The translations under genes and the position numbers were made by a program. From Litorimonas sp. (GTDB taxonomy: Bacteria > Pseudomonadota > Alphaproteobacteria > Caulobacterales > Maricaulaceae), in the NCBI GenBank assembly GCA_029936425.1, contig JAPYSU010000007.1:1-64000 (forward strand): 64,000 bases of DNA, in the 5' to 3' direction. The notes beneath the pieces were generated by a model that was not told where the DNA came from, did not search any database, and saw only the letters and a program-made list of their open reading frames with translations. This document shows positions 55,506-64,000 of this stretch, one piece after another; position 1 is the first letter of the stretch; every line of letters starts with the position of its first letter.

Positions 55506-57488
55506 ACGCCCGTCACTATCGACCACCTTCAAAGTATAAAATCCTGCTGATTTCGGTTCGAATGTAGCCGCGCCATATTGAGCGTCCAATATTTCTCCGT
55601 CAACGTAAAACCGTAAGGTTTTTGAAGATTGAGCTCTAAGCCTTAAATCTTTCCGGCTATTTCGGATAAGCACCTCACTCCCATCGGAGGGAAAAGAGAT
55701 TTGAGGCCCCGCATCCAGAGCCGTTTTAAAAGCCTTACTTTCTCGAATGCGATTGTCCACACTCCGAAGAGGCCTAGCAGAGCGATCAATCAGACTATCG
55801 AAAACATCAAAGAGTAAGGGAGCCGCTGACTCGCGGCCTGTTTCGCCCGGACGCGGGGCCCCGTCCGGTCTACCCACCCAAACGACAATGGTATAATCTT
55901 TCGTATAGCCCGCCGCCCAACTATCACGCGCTCCATAAGACGTCCCTGTTTTATAGGCGATTGCTGAGCGGGTTTGAGATAAATGGCCTGGCAGGCGACC
56001 TCGCGGCGGTGTTGCAGAGGCTAAAACAGTGGTGATTTTTTGAACCGTGTCTGACGGCAAAATTTGCATGCCCGTTTCTGTTCGGCTTTGTCCTAACTCC
56101 CAATTAAGCGATTTGGCGACGCCGTCATTGGCGAGAGCCGTGTAAAGCGTCGCAAGGTCAACCGCCGTCATACCGGCCCCGCCCAGCGCTAAAGACAAGC
56201 CGCTATCTTCCTGGCGATATTTCGGCAGACGGGGAATAGCTCCTGCCGAGGTCAAAAGCGCTTCAAATCGAGCCGAGCCAACCTGATCAAGGGCCGCAAC
56301 AGCCGGGACATTCAAAGAGTGCTTCAAGGCATCCTGCAATCTCACCTTGCCATGATACCGCCGATTAAAGTTTTCCGGTTGATAGGCTCCGAAACGTGTC
56401 GGAGCATCACGAATAGTGCTGTTCATAGAGGCCTGTCCGTCGCTCATAGCCAGTCCATATATAAAGGGCTTGAGTGTTGACCCTGGGGAGCGAACGGCCC
56501 GGGTTAAATCAAGCCAGCCGCCCTCATGGTCTCGCGCCCCTGCTGTCACCTGGGCAACAACATTTCGGGTTTTGTTCTCAACGACCAGAATGGAGGCGTT
56601 CACGACGCGGTCTTCCTGTTTCAGTGACTGCGCCAGAACCCGGTGCGCGGATTGCTGAATTTTGGGATCAATATAACTATGAATATCCCGTTTACGTGCC
56701 GAAAGGAGCGGCCCGCCTATATCTGCATCTGACGGAAAAGAATGTATGATTTGTGGAACCTGAACGTTCATGGCTTCGCGGGCCAATTGTTCTGTCAGAA
56801 CACCCTCAGTGGCCAGTTTTGCGAGGATACGGTCGCGCCCCGCTTTTGCTGCAACAGGATGCCGATCAGGACGGCGGGCTTCCGGAGCTTGCGGCAAAGC
56901 AATCAAAAGTCCGATTTCATCCCAATTGAGGTGTTTTGGCGATTTTTCAAAGTAGTGCCAGCTTGCCGCCTCAATACCCTGTATGTTGCCCCCGTAAGAA
57001 ATTCGCGTAAGATATTGTTCAAGAATTTCATCCTTTGAAAATACCAATTCATATTTAAGGGCAGCGAAGCTCTCAATGACCTTTGATTTCATCACCCGGG
57101 GTCTTGGTTTATACTGCCGAACCAGCTGCATGGTGATTGTAGAAGCTCCCGACTTTGCCTCTCCGGAGCTTAACCAGGTTTTCAGGGCTCGACCTATAGC
57201 CAGAATATCTACGCCGCCATGCGTATAGAAGCGGGAATCCTCAATGGCCAGAAGCGCGCGAATGAACTTCGGGTCTATCTCATCCAGGGAGGCAGCCAAT
57301 CTCCAATAGTTATCGGATGTCGGGTAGCGCGCCAAAACCTCATCATTGTAATCATAAAGCGTGGTCGCATTATCAGACCTCACTTCATTTGAGGTAACTG
57401 GTGACGCTAAAATTCCTCCCAAGAGGAGAATACAGGCAAGCAAAAGCCCAAAGGTGAGCCATTGGGGATATTTCACCCGAAATCTCAT
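55446..57488 (-). CDS. pbpC: Penicillin-binding protein 1C
   Basis: The product is 680 aa. One N-terminal membrane helix is followed by a glycosyltransferase domain (catalytic Glu in AIEDSRFYTHGG; GASTITMQLVR) and a transpeptidase domain with SPGSTLKPF (SxxK), SLN and KTGTS motifs. A C-terminal BiPBP domain of about 90 residues ends the protein. The gene overlaps the macroglobulin gene by one base (TAATG), an association seen in many Gram-negative bacteria. Its 3' end overlaps the convergent glycosylase-family gene by 60 nt. Confidence 0.95.
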   Translation of the reverse strand: MRFRVKYPQWLTFGLLLACILLLGGILASPVTSNEVRSDNATTLYDYNDEVLARYPTSDNYWRLAASLDEIDPKFIRALLAIEDSRFYTHGGVDILAIGRALKTWLSSGEAKSGASTITMQLVRQYKPRPRVMKSKVIESFAALKYELVFSKDEILEQYLTRISYGGNIQGIEAASWHYFEKSPKHLNWDEIGLLIALPQAPEARRPDRHPVAAKAGRDRILAKLATEGVLTEQLAREAMNVQVPQIIHSFPSDADIGGPLLSARKRDIHSYIDPKIQQSAHRVLAQSLKQEDRVVNASILVVENKTRNVVAQVTAGARDHEGGWLDLTRAVRSPGSTLKPFIYGLAMSDGQASMNSTIRDAPTRFGAYQPENFNRRYHGKVRLQDALKHSLNVPAVAALDQVGSARFEALLTSAGAIPRLPKYRQEDSGLSLALGGAGMTAVDLATLYTALANDGVAKSLNWELGQSRTETGMQILPSDTVQKITTVLASATPPRGRLPGHLSQTRSAIAYKTGTSYGARDSWAAGYTKDYTIVVWVGRPDGAPRPGETGRESAAPLLFDVFDSLIDRSARPLRSVDNRIRESKAFKTALDAGPQISFPSDGSEVLIRNSRKDLRLRAQSSKTLRFYVDGEILDAQYGAATFEPKSAGFYTLKVVDSDGRSSFSRFRVLLADNLANAPF

Positions 57489-60400
57489 TAATTGCTGCCA
57501 GGCCCTTGGATGACCAATCGCTTGGCTTGTGTACGGCCATTGAATTCCGGTCGGTACATATCCTCTGCAACAGCTCCAGGGAAAACAAACTCCCCTTGCG
57601 TAATAGCCCGAATGACATATGCGACCGTAATCTGTCCGTTATCCCAGCGATTGATGCGTTCGGACGCAACCAAACGGTCATCGCGCATCTCGGCCATATC
57701 CAAATCGGTAAGCTCGCCCAAGAAACGATAAGGCCCCGTGTCTCCGGCGTCTTCCGGCAGAAGAATGGACTCGATCTCGACACCTGCTGGCAGAAGATCT
57801 GCCAAGACTATCATGGCGGATCGTTTCTGCTCCGGATTGATCGTTACCCGAATTATGGCGCGTTCTCCCTTCACGAGCTGGTTTTGACTCACGGCTTGCC
57901 CTGATATCGAGAACATCTGTTTTTCAACATTATAGCCTTGCGATATGGCGCCCGGATCGCTGTCGGGCAATCCGGATAGAGTCGCTGATATCCAAACAGG
58001 TTTATTTCCCGTGTTTTGGATGGTTTGATCTTCTTTTATCGATTGTCCGCCTAAACTCACAGATTGAGATGTTTTTGCCTGAGTTAAATCAATGTTTTGC
58101 GTTTTCAAGGACAGCTTGCCCTGCTCGGCATCCAAGGCAGCTATCATCTGAACCAAATAGCATTGCTCCTGGGTGTTCAGATATTGAGCCTCTTGAGTGG
58201 TGGCCGAGACGAAATTTATCAATTTTGCTGTTTCATCCATACCGAGATAATCATGCGCCACGGCAACCATGGCAGCTGCGTTTCTTAAATCCGACGCATA
58301 ATAATCATCCGGATTTTCTGAATGACCTCGCTGTTCCATCGCTCGTCCGAACACAGTCTTGGCACGTCTTTTATCGCCTACTTTGGACAATGCCGCTCCG
58401 AGATAAGTCAGCGCCAAAGGCGAGCGAATGTCTTTGGCATTATTATCTGCAAGATAGCGTAGATCCGGAACATCGACTTCGTCTGCCAAAGCCAAAACGT
58501 AATGGGCATAAGCTGCGCGTTCAAAACGCCGCGTGTCCTGCTCCAAACCACCGGAATTATTCCATCCATAATTAAAGTTCAAATTGAGGTTCGTGTAGCG
58601 GTTCGGGTCTGAGATTTTTCGGATAGCAGACAGAGCGCGGTCCAGTGCATCTTGAGGCACAGCCTGTCCATTTTCCTTTGCTAGCAATAGAAATTCCGTC
58701 ACATAAACTTGCAACCACGGTGAAGAATTTCCGTCATTGACCCGCCAGAGACCAAACGCGCCTTCCGCGTCCTGACGGGCCACGAGGCGTTTGATGGCCA
58801 GGTCAATCCGGGCGCGTCTTTGTTCATCACTCAGCCCGTCAATTCCGCCGAGTTGATTAACGAAGAGGAGCGGCATTGCCGTACTCGCCGTTTGTTCGGT
58901 GCAGCCATAAGGATAGACGGAAAGAGCCTTTAAATAAGTCTGTGCGTCCAGGCCCGGGAGGTTGGACACCGAAAGAGTTACATCAGTGGCCTCCAAGATA
59001 TAGCCGTCAAGGTTGAGAGAAGAAAGCGTATAAGTTTGATTAGGCGCAAGCTCAGTCAGACGTTTCGTCACTTGCGGGCGATAGGGAGAGCGCGTCTCGA
59101 TCTGCCGCACATTTGTGCGCGCATAACCGTCCGGGCCGGCCACATTCAAAATAAAGTCCGAGATGCCCAAGCCGTCAGCCGCAATTGGGATTGTCACGTC
59201 GCGGCGCTCATCCCGAGCCAGGCTGAAATTCGTCATGTCTTTTGATGTGAGCGTTGAAACTGGCACAACCGAGTAATCCCCCAAGGGCCCATCCAGATTG
59301 TCGAGACTGACCGTCGCAAAGCCTGTATCACCCGGCGCGAGGAAGCGCGGCAGACCAACCGTCAGCGGAACAGGGTCGCGCACCGTTAAGTCTTGCTCTC
59401 CACTCCCGACAGCGGATTTGGACCAAGCCGTCGCCATGAGCCTAAGCTGCCCCTGAAAGTCAGGGATTTCCAAAACAACGACGGTTTGGCCATTTTTTAT
59501 TTTAACAGGCCCCTGATAGAGCGCCACGGTTTGGGTCGGCACAACGCTGAGGCCTGCCCCTCCTAGGCTGTCCCCGCCTTGCGGCAGGATAGCCGCCGTT
59601 CCGAGATTGGGGTTTAAGAGCCGGGCATAATCATCCCGCACTTCAAGACCGAAAGCTTTTTTACCATAAAGATATTTTGCTGCGTCGGGACTTTCATATT
59701 GGGTGAGTTGCAAAATACCTTCATCGACAGCAGCCAGACTGACCCAGGCCTGCTCGCCTTTTGGAATGTTTGCGACTTGGACAGCTACTTCATAGGTCTG
59801 GCGGGGTTCAATAACCTCCTCTGCCTCAAACGTGACGGCGAGTGTTTGATCTGTGCGGTCCAGAGAAATATAGCTCATTCCGGCCGCGCGGCGCTGAATA
59901 GATTTACCGTCTTTGTCTTCCGGCGTATAAAGCGTCAGCATGGCATAGACGCTATCGCCCCAGCTTTTGTCGAAAGTAAATGTCAGGTCTGACTCTCCCT
60001 CCGGGAGAATGACAGTTTGAATGGATTGAACGGTTTCATTTGCAACAACGAAATCTCCAACACCAGCGTATGGCGAGTTTACAGAGAGAGTGACGCTTTG
60101 ACCTGGGATGACCTTTTCTTCGATCTTGCCCATGACAATGCGGTCTGGCGCGTCAACTCCGCTCCCCGGTCTCGCCCATCCGACATTAAAGCGGAGTGCG
60201 GCTTTATGGCCGCCAGGCCCTATGGCCTCGAGACGATATTGACCACTCGGCAGTTTTCTTGACCACGTAGCCGGCGCAGCTTTCGTTTCTATTTCGCCGT
60301 CGAAAAGCGCAATGTCTGAGACATCTTTGCGATAGCGCCACTCGCCATTTTCTCGGTACCACTGAAAATCGTGAATTTCTTCGTAGAGAGTCCAATTCAG

Positions 60401-62425
60401 CGAACTGTCAATGGCTTCACCCGACGCGGACACATTGACGAGATCAATAGTGACGGGCGCATTACGGCTCGCATAATCTCCCTCAAAACCTGTTTTGAAA
60501 CCGATATAGCTTTCTTGGGTTCGCAAAGGCACATATTGAGTTTTGCGGACAAATCGTCCGCCCGGCTCCGCCACGCCGGAAGTCACCATTAACCGCAAAG
60601 GATAGCTCGATTCTATATCCTGACCCGAGAGATCGACAGGTAGGGTTAGCTGCCCCTTCTCATTCGTGACCCCTGTGCCAATTTCAACAATGCGCTCTTC
60701 GAAAGTCTCTTGAGTATCGCCAAAATTATAGCCCGTATAATTTTCGAATGGATCACTCTCGATTTGGACGCGGGCTTCAGCTTCTCCCTCCAAAGACGCG
60801 CCAGGCGCGCCGTAAAGAAAATCAGCTTGAAGAGTGAGGGTACTTTTCGCCTCGGCGAGCATCCTCTCATCCGCAAGGCTACTGACGAGTTTAAGTTTCT
60901 GCGGAACGAAGTCTTGCACATCAAACCGAACGCGTTTTTCAGTCTCCATGCCCTCTGGCCGTAGAGCCATGGTCCAGACACCTCTCGGGGCATCTGCTGG
61001 TAATTCGTAATTTACCGCAAGGGCGCCGGCCATATCTTGGCTTTGGTAGGTCTGCTCAAATGCTATGCCGCCATCCGGTTTCGTGAGGGTTAGCTTGACC
61101 GGGCGGTCAAACCGGGCCTTGCCTTTTTCTCCGCGTAAGAGCGCTGTGAGGTAAACAGTTTCTCCCGGGCGATAGACGCCGCGTTCCGTATAGGCAAAGA
61201 CATCAACCGGACTTTGCGCCGTGCGGCCTTCGACGTCATAGGCTGTCATGTCCAATGGGCTGCGGGACAAATCCAGCATGGCAAAATCATTATTGGGTCC
61301 GTATGCCAGCACCATTTTCGGGGCAATATTTCCTTGTCCGCGTAATAAAGCGGACGGGAAAGACGCCCGTCCATCAGGGCCTGTCTGCACGGACCCCAAA
61401 AGATCATTGTTCCGAGTGATGAGATCAAGACGGACATTGCCAACCAGTTCTGCGGTTTTGAGTGATCTCACATTGACGTGCATTTCATCGGCGCCAGTAT
61501 AGCTCGTAAGCGCCATGTCTGTAGAAACAATCCAGCGCCAGGCTTGGGCAACCCGGTTGTCATTTTCTTTATCCGTCGCCCGCTTGGCCGTAACAATATA
61601 GGCCCCATAATCTAAGTCTTTGGTAATTTCCTGAAGAGGGAAAATGGTTTTCACGGCAATATTTGACTCATTCGCTACGTCCAGCTTGCCGGACCAAACC
61701 TCGACCTTTTCTTCCCACGCCTCATAACCATAGCTATATTCCCCTTCCAGAGATTGGGAGCCCGCATTAGGCTCTGTCTGACTTAGGATGCGGTGATTCA
61801 CGCGCTCAACAGTGATGTCGAGCGCATCGACATTAACCGTTTCAATGGAAAGGCCGCCTGTTTCAGTTTTAGGAAGTATTATTCCGTCATCCGTGAATCC
61901 GACATATGCGGGTTTGTCCCCGAAAGAGACGGTTACATCTTGATCTGCGCCGAGGGCAAGATCTGCCGTATTAGACGGCAAACCCTCTTTGAGGGTCAGA
62001 TTATATTCTGTGTCAAAGGACAATCCGCCAACACAAAGCGACTTTCCGCGCACAGACAGCGCTATGGGCGCATCAGGCGTAATATCGATATAGGGCCGGA
62101 GTTCGACTTCTTGCTCTTGGGCAACGGGGCGGTTGAATTCCAGACAGGCATTTAAACGGCCATTGGCAGTTTCGTCCGCATACCAGCGAGCATATCGAAA
62201 AAAGCGGCTCGTCGGCTCGTCGGACTGGACCTCTTCCTCCGAGCTCGTGCTATCGTCTATAACAGGTTGAACCTCAATCCCGGCAGAGGTTGAGCTAGGG
62301 CCTGATACGGAGCCATCTCCGCCTAGTCCGCCTGCAGGGTAGACTGCATAGCCGGCCCATCCTGCCAGTACAAAAGCCCCGATCCCCGCGAGCGTTGCCA
62401 AAATTCCGGTTAGTTTATTCTGCAT
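57488..62425 (-). CDS. Bacterial alpha-2-macroglobulin (YfhM-like protease trap)
   Basis: The product is 1645 aa. An N-terminal hydrophobic helix (residues ~8-30) serves as signal or anchor; no lipobox is present, unlike in E. coli YfhM. Repeated beta-sandwich macroglobulin domains follow. The thioester motif is CTEQ (Cys1175 to Gln1178, in YPYGCTEQTAS), so covalent trapping of proteases should be possible. Helical thioester-domain repeats and a receptor-like C-terminal domain follow. It is encoded with pbpC, and is thought to guard the periplasm when the outer membrane is breached while PBP1C repairs murein. Confidence 0.94.
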   Translation of the reverse strand: MQNKLTGILATLAGIGAFVLAGWAGYAVYPAGGLGGDGSVSGPSSTSAGIEVQPVIDDSTSSEEEVQSDEPTSRFFRYARWYADETANGRLNACLEFNRPVAQEQEVELRPYIDITPDAPIALSVRGKSLCVGGLSFDTEYNLTLKEGLPSNTADLALGADQDVTVSFGDKPAYVGFTDDGIILPKTETGGLSIETVNVDALDITVERVNHRILSQTEPNAGSQSLEGEYSYGYEAWEEKVEVWSGKLDVANESNIAVKTIFPLQEITKDLDYGAYIVTAKRATDKENDNRVAQAWRWIVSTDMALTSYTGADEMHVNVRSLKTAELVGNVRLDLITRNNDLLGSVQTGPDGRASFPSALLRGQGNIAPKMVLAYGPNNDFAMLDLSRSPLDMTAYDVEGRTAQSPVDVFAYTERGVYRPGETVYLTALLRGEKGKARFDRPVKLTLTKPDGGIAFEQTYQSQDMAGALAVNYELPADAPRGVWTMALRPEGMETEKRVRFDVQDFVPQKLKLVSSLADERMLAEAKSTLTLQADFLYGAPGASLEGEAEARVQIESDPFENYTGYNFGDTQETFEERIVEIGTGVTNEKGQLTLPVDLSGQDIESSYPLRLMVTSGVAEPGGRFVRKTQYVPLRTQESYIGFKTGFEGDYASRNAPVTIDLVNVSASGEAIDSSLNWTLYEEIHDFQWYRENGEWRYRKDVSDIALFDGEIETKAAPATWSRKLPSGQYRLEAIGPGGHKAALRFNVGWARPGSGVDAPDRIVMGKIEEKVIPGQSVTLSVNSPYAGVGDFVVANETVQSIQTVILPEGESDLTFTFDKSWGDSVYAMLTLYTPEDKDGKSIQRRAAGMSYISLDRTDQTLAVTFEAEEVIEPRQTYEVAVQVANIPKGEQAWVSLAAVDEGILQLTQYESPDAAKYLYGKKAFGLEVRDDYARLLNPNLGTAAILPQGGDSLGGAGLSVVPTQTVALYQGPVKIKNGQTVVVLEIPDFQGQLRLMATAWSKSAVGSGEQDLTVRDPVPLTVGLPRFLAPGDTGFATVSLDNLDGPLGDYSVVPVSTLTSKDMTNFSLARDERRDVTIPIAADGLGISDFILNVAGPDGYARTNVRQIETRSPYRPQVTKRLTELAPNQTYTLSSLNLDGYILEATDVTLSVSNLPGLDAQTYLKALSVYPYGCTEQTASTAMPLLFVNQLGGIDGLSDEQRRARIDLAIKRLVARQDAEGAFGLWRVNDGNSSPWLQVYVTEFLLLAKENGQAVPQDALDRALSAIRKISDPNRYTNLNLNFNYGWNNSGGLEQDTRRFERAAYAHYVLALADEVDVPDLRYLADNNAKDIRSPLALTYLGAALSKVGDKRRAKTVFGRAMEQRGHSENPDDYYASDLRNAAAMVAVAHDYLGMDETAKLINFVSATTQEAQYLNTQEQCYLVQMIAALDAEQGKLSLKTQNIDLTQAKTSQSVSLGGQSIKEDQTIQNTGNKPVWISATLSGLPDSDPGAISQGYNVEKQMFSISGQAVSQNQLVKGERAIIRVTINPEQKRSAMIVLADLLPAGVEIESILLPEDAGDTGPYRFLGELTDLDMAEMRDDRLVASERINRWDNGQITVAYVIRAITQGEFVFPGAVAEDMYRPEFNGRTQAKRLVIQGPGSN

Positions 62426-62564
62426 GAGGCCACCCTTATTATTTGTCTATATGTACCGAAAGTTCATGTCCGAACTGTGTCGCGTCTTTGACAATTTACG
62501 GGTTTTTTAGCGGAAGTTTTGAGCCAAGGCGAGGCAGATTTCAAACGCCGAGCTCAATTTTAAC

Positions 62565-62948
62565 TTAACGTCTTCTCATATCGTTCAGAGTTTGACGATA
62601 TTCCCACCGTTGAATTTCTGCCAAGGTTCTTGATATACGAAACTCAATGTCCTGAACCGCAACCTGACGCGCTCCGGCGGTTTTATTTTCCCCCACAAGA
62701 CCTTCAGCCCGTTCACACCTTGCCGCAAGCACCCTGGCCCCGACCGCACGTGCCGACCCTTTCAGGGAATGCACGACGGACGCCCATGTGTCGTCATCTG
62801 CATCCGCCGTAAGCGCCCTGCCCCACATTTCGGACTGGTGCTTGAATAAACCAAAAACTTCACGCGTGAGATCTATGTCGCCCTGAACATATAGATTTAG
62901 ATGATCGAAATCTATTTCCGCTTCCATCTCTGAAGGAGTGTTTGTCAT
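62565..62948 (-). CDS. Single-domain histidine phosphotransfer (Hpt) protein
   Basis: The product (127 aa) is a four-helix Hpt domain. The phospho-accepting His60 lies in VVHSLKGSARAVGA, matching the HxxKGSA pattern. No kinase or receiver gene is adjacent, so it probably relays phosphate between hybrid kinases and response regulators encoded elsewhere. It stands alone between the macroglobulin gene (139 nt downstream) and the divergent CPBP protease gene. Confidence 0.88.
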   Translation of the reverse strand: MTNTPSEMEAEIDFDHLNLYVQGDIDLTREVFGLFKHQSEMWGRALTADADDDTWASVVHSLKGSARAVGARVLAARCERAEGLVGENKTAGARQVAVQDIEFRISRTLAEIQRWEYRQTLNDMRRR

Positions 62949-63000
62949 TGGATTAGTTTAACGGCATATAAGATTCGCAACAGTTAAATTTTGAGACCTC

Positions 63001-64000
63001 ATGCGATTTTTCGAAAACACCCATCAGAATGGCCTTTCCAAATGGTGGAGCTGGATATTTGTCTTCTGGCTGACCTTTTTGGGGTGGATCACCGCCCAGC
63101 TCTTCCTGACAAGTCCGCTCATACCGATTGCACAGGAAATAGACCCTGAGTTAGGCCAGGCCTTCATCGATAGCTCTGCTGCCATGTTCGAGGAGGTGAA
63201 TATGGCAGTAATAGCTCTTGCGAGCTTGCTCTTTTTGGCCAGTACGGCACTCGGTTTAACATTCTCTTTTGTCGGTCTCCTCTCAAATAGTTCTTCAGCC
63301 AGAGTGTTCGGCATTCTCGGCGGTATAGCGATTGCACTGTCGTGCGTTTCGATAGTCTTGCTCTCCCCCTTGGCATCCTCGCCGGAGAGCACAGCCGTCC
63401 TGAACCGTCTTCTTGCGCAGAGTCCTTTATCCTATGCGCTTATCCTGTTGACCTTTCCAGCGTCTCTCGTGATGCTGTATATCGGGCAGAAGCTTATTCA
63501 TAAAAGAACAATTCTGTCTCTTCACACCGCTTTTTCCAAGTTTCGTTTTGGCCGGGCTTTTCAAGCCGTTATTGTCACTTGGGTCGTCCTCGGCAGCCTG
63601 GCTTTTCTGTTGAATGCATTCAATATCACGCCGCTGACCTACAGTTTTGATGCCTCCCGCTTCTTTATTTATGCGGCAATTTCTTTGGCACTCATTCCAC
63701 TGCAATCCGCAACCGAAGAAATTGTCTTTCGGGGGTATCTCAATCAGGCCGTAGAAAACCTGACACGGAACAAATGGATCGCTTTTGTTTTGACGAGCCT
63801 GCTTTTCATGGCAATGCACCTCGCGAACCCCGAAGCCTTATCGGGCGCAGAAGCCGGAATTCTGCCAATCGTCATGAGCGGATATTTCTTTTTCGGCTTC
63901 GCCGCCTGTCTTTTGGTCTGGATGGATGATGGGCTGGAGTCCGCCATTGGCGTTCATGCCGCAAATAACTGTTTTGCGGCCGTGTTTGTGAATTACGAAA
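63001..64000 (+). CDS. CPBP family intramembrane metalloprotease (partial)
   Basis: The frame opens at the ATG at 63001 and stays open to the end of the window (333 codons), so the C-terminus is missing. There are several hydrophobic helices at ~20-40, ~65-90, ~95-125, ~140-160, ~190-205 and beyond. The CPBP (Abi, Rce1-like) motifs are present in order: EEIVFRGY with Glu239, Glu240 and Arg244; His273 (FMAMHL); and His319 (VHAANN). The function may be processing of prenylated proteins or peptides, or stress protection; the substrate is unknown. Confidence 0.9.
   Translation, partial: MRFFENTHQNGLSKWWSWIFVFWLTFLGWITAQLFLTSPLIPIAQEIDPELGQAFIDSSAAMFEEVNMAVIALASLLFLASTALGLTFSFVGLLSNSSSARVFGILGGIAIALSCVSIVLLSPLASSPESTAVLNRLLAQSPLSYALILLTFPASLVMLYIGQKLIHKRTILSLHTAFSKFRFGRAFQAVIVTWVVLGSLAFLLNAFNITPLTYSFDASRFFIYAAISLALIPLQSATEEIVFRGYLNQAVENLTRNKWIAFVLTSLLFMAMHLANPEALSGAEAGILPIVMSGYFFFGFAACLLVWMDDGLESAIGVHAANNCFAAVFVNYE

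Noticed and set aside
1..64000. tRNA, rRNA, tmRNA, insertion sequences, prophage and CRISPR arrays
   Set aside because: Reading all gaps between genes showed no cloverleaf-like sequence with CCA or T-arm, no repeat-spacer array and no transposase or integrase motif. A covariance-model search would be needed to exclude small RNAs fully.

Overview
The window is about 64 kb of a moderate-GC alphaproteobacterial chromosome. The conserved run rpoZ–rsh–pyrE–pdxJ–acpS–lepB–rnc–era–recO, the response regulator/kinase pair next to a branched-chain aminotransferase, ALA synthase of the glycine (C4) type, and a stand-alone Hpt protein all point to that class. The mix of TRAP transport, Tat-exported flavoenzymes and wHTH-TPR regulators suggests a marine member of the Hyphomonadaceae/Maricaulales; this taxonomic placement is inference. 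Coding density is very high. I saw no tRNA or rRNA gene, insertion sequence, prophage or CRISPR array, and no gene-free stretch longer than 300 bases.

Region 1 (1–11150, all minus strand) is the main accessory cluster. A wHTH-TPR regulator lies upstream of a tightly packed operon: Gfo/Idh/MocA oxidoreductase, cytosolic TIM-barrel isomerase, MFS permease, Tat-exported lipoprotein small subunit, two tandem GMC flavoenzymes with cysteine-cluster motifs, a second TIM-barrel protein that is itself a Tat/lipoprotein, and a small secreted beta-rich protein. I read it as a periplasmic 'oxidise the sugar at C3, cleave, import, reduce back' route for glycosides. An unexplained element of interlocked inverted repeats lies at the left edge.

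Region 2 (11.3–29.4 kb) holds housekeeping and transport genes: tRNA hydroxylase trhO; a glutathione S-transferase that appears to start at a rare ATC codon; a YbjN protein; an OmpR/EnvZ-type pair; ilvE; glyA; hemA and hemB diverging from a shared promoter region; a beta-hydroxyacid dehydrogenase; an SLC13 permease; bpt coupled to a three-gene TRAP transporter; and lemA with an M48 protease.

Region 3 (29.4–43 kb) holds an M16 lipoprotein protease, then parC and the conserved recO-to-rpoZ block (DNA topology and repair, rRNA processing, protein export, lipid carrier activation, B6 and pyrimidine synthesis, stringent response).

Region 4 (43–55.5 kb) holds folK, a NYN nuclease, two different uracil-DNA-glycosylase-family proteins, smpB, dapA, a soluble lytic transglycosylase, a PLP dehydratase, an acyl-CoA ligase, a Bcr/CflA exporter, and the kbl–tdh threonine-degradation pair coupled to a nitroreductase-fold gene that keeps the substrate triad of iodotyrosine deiodinase.

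Region 5 (55.4–64 kb) holds the pbpC / alpha-2-macroglobulin pair, a single-domain Hpt phosphotransfer protein, and a CPBP membrane protease cut by the window edge.
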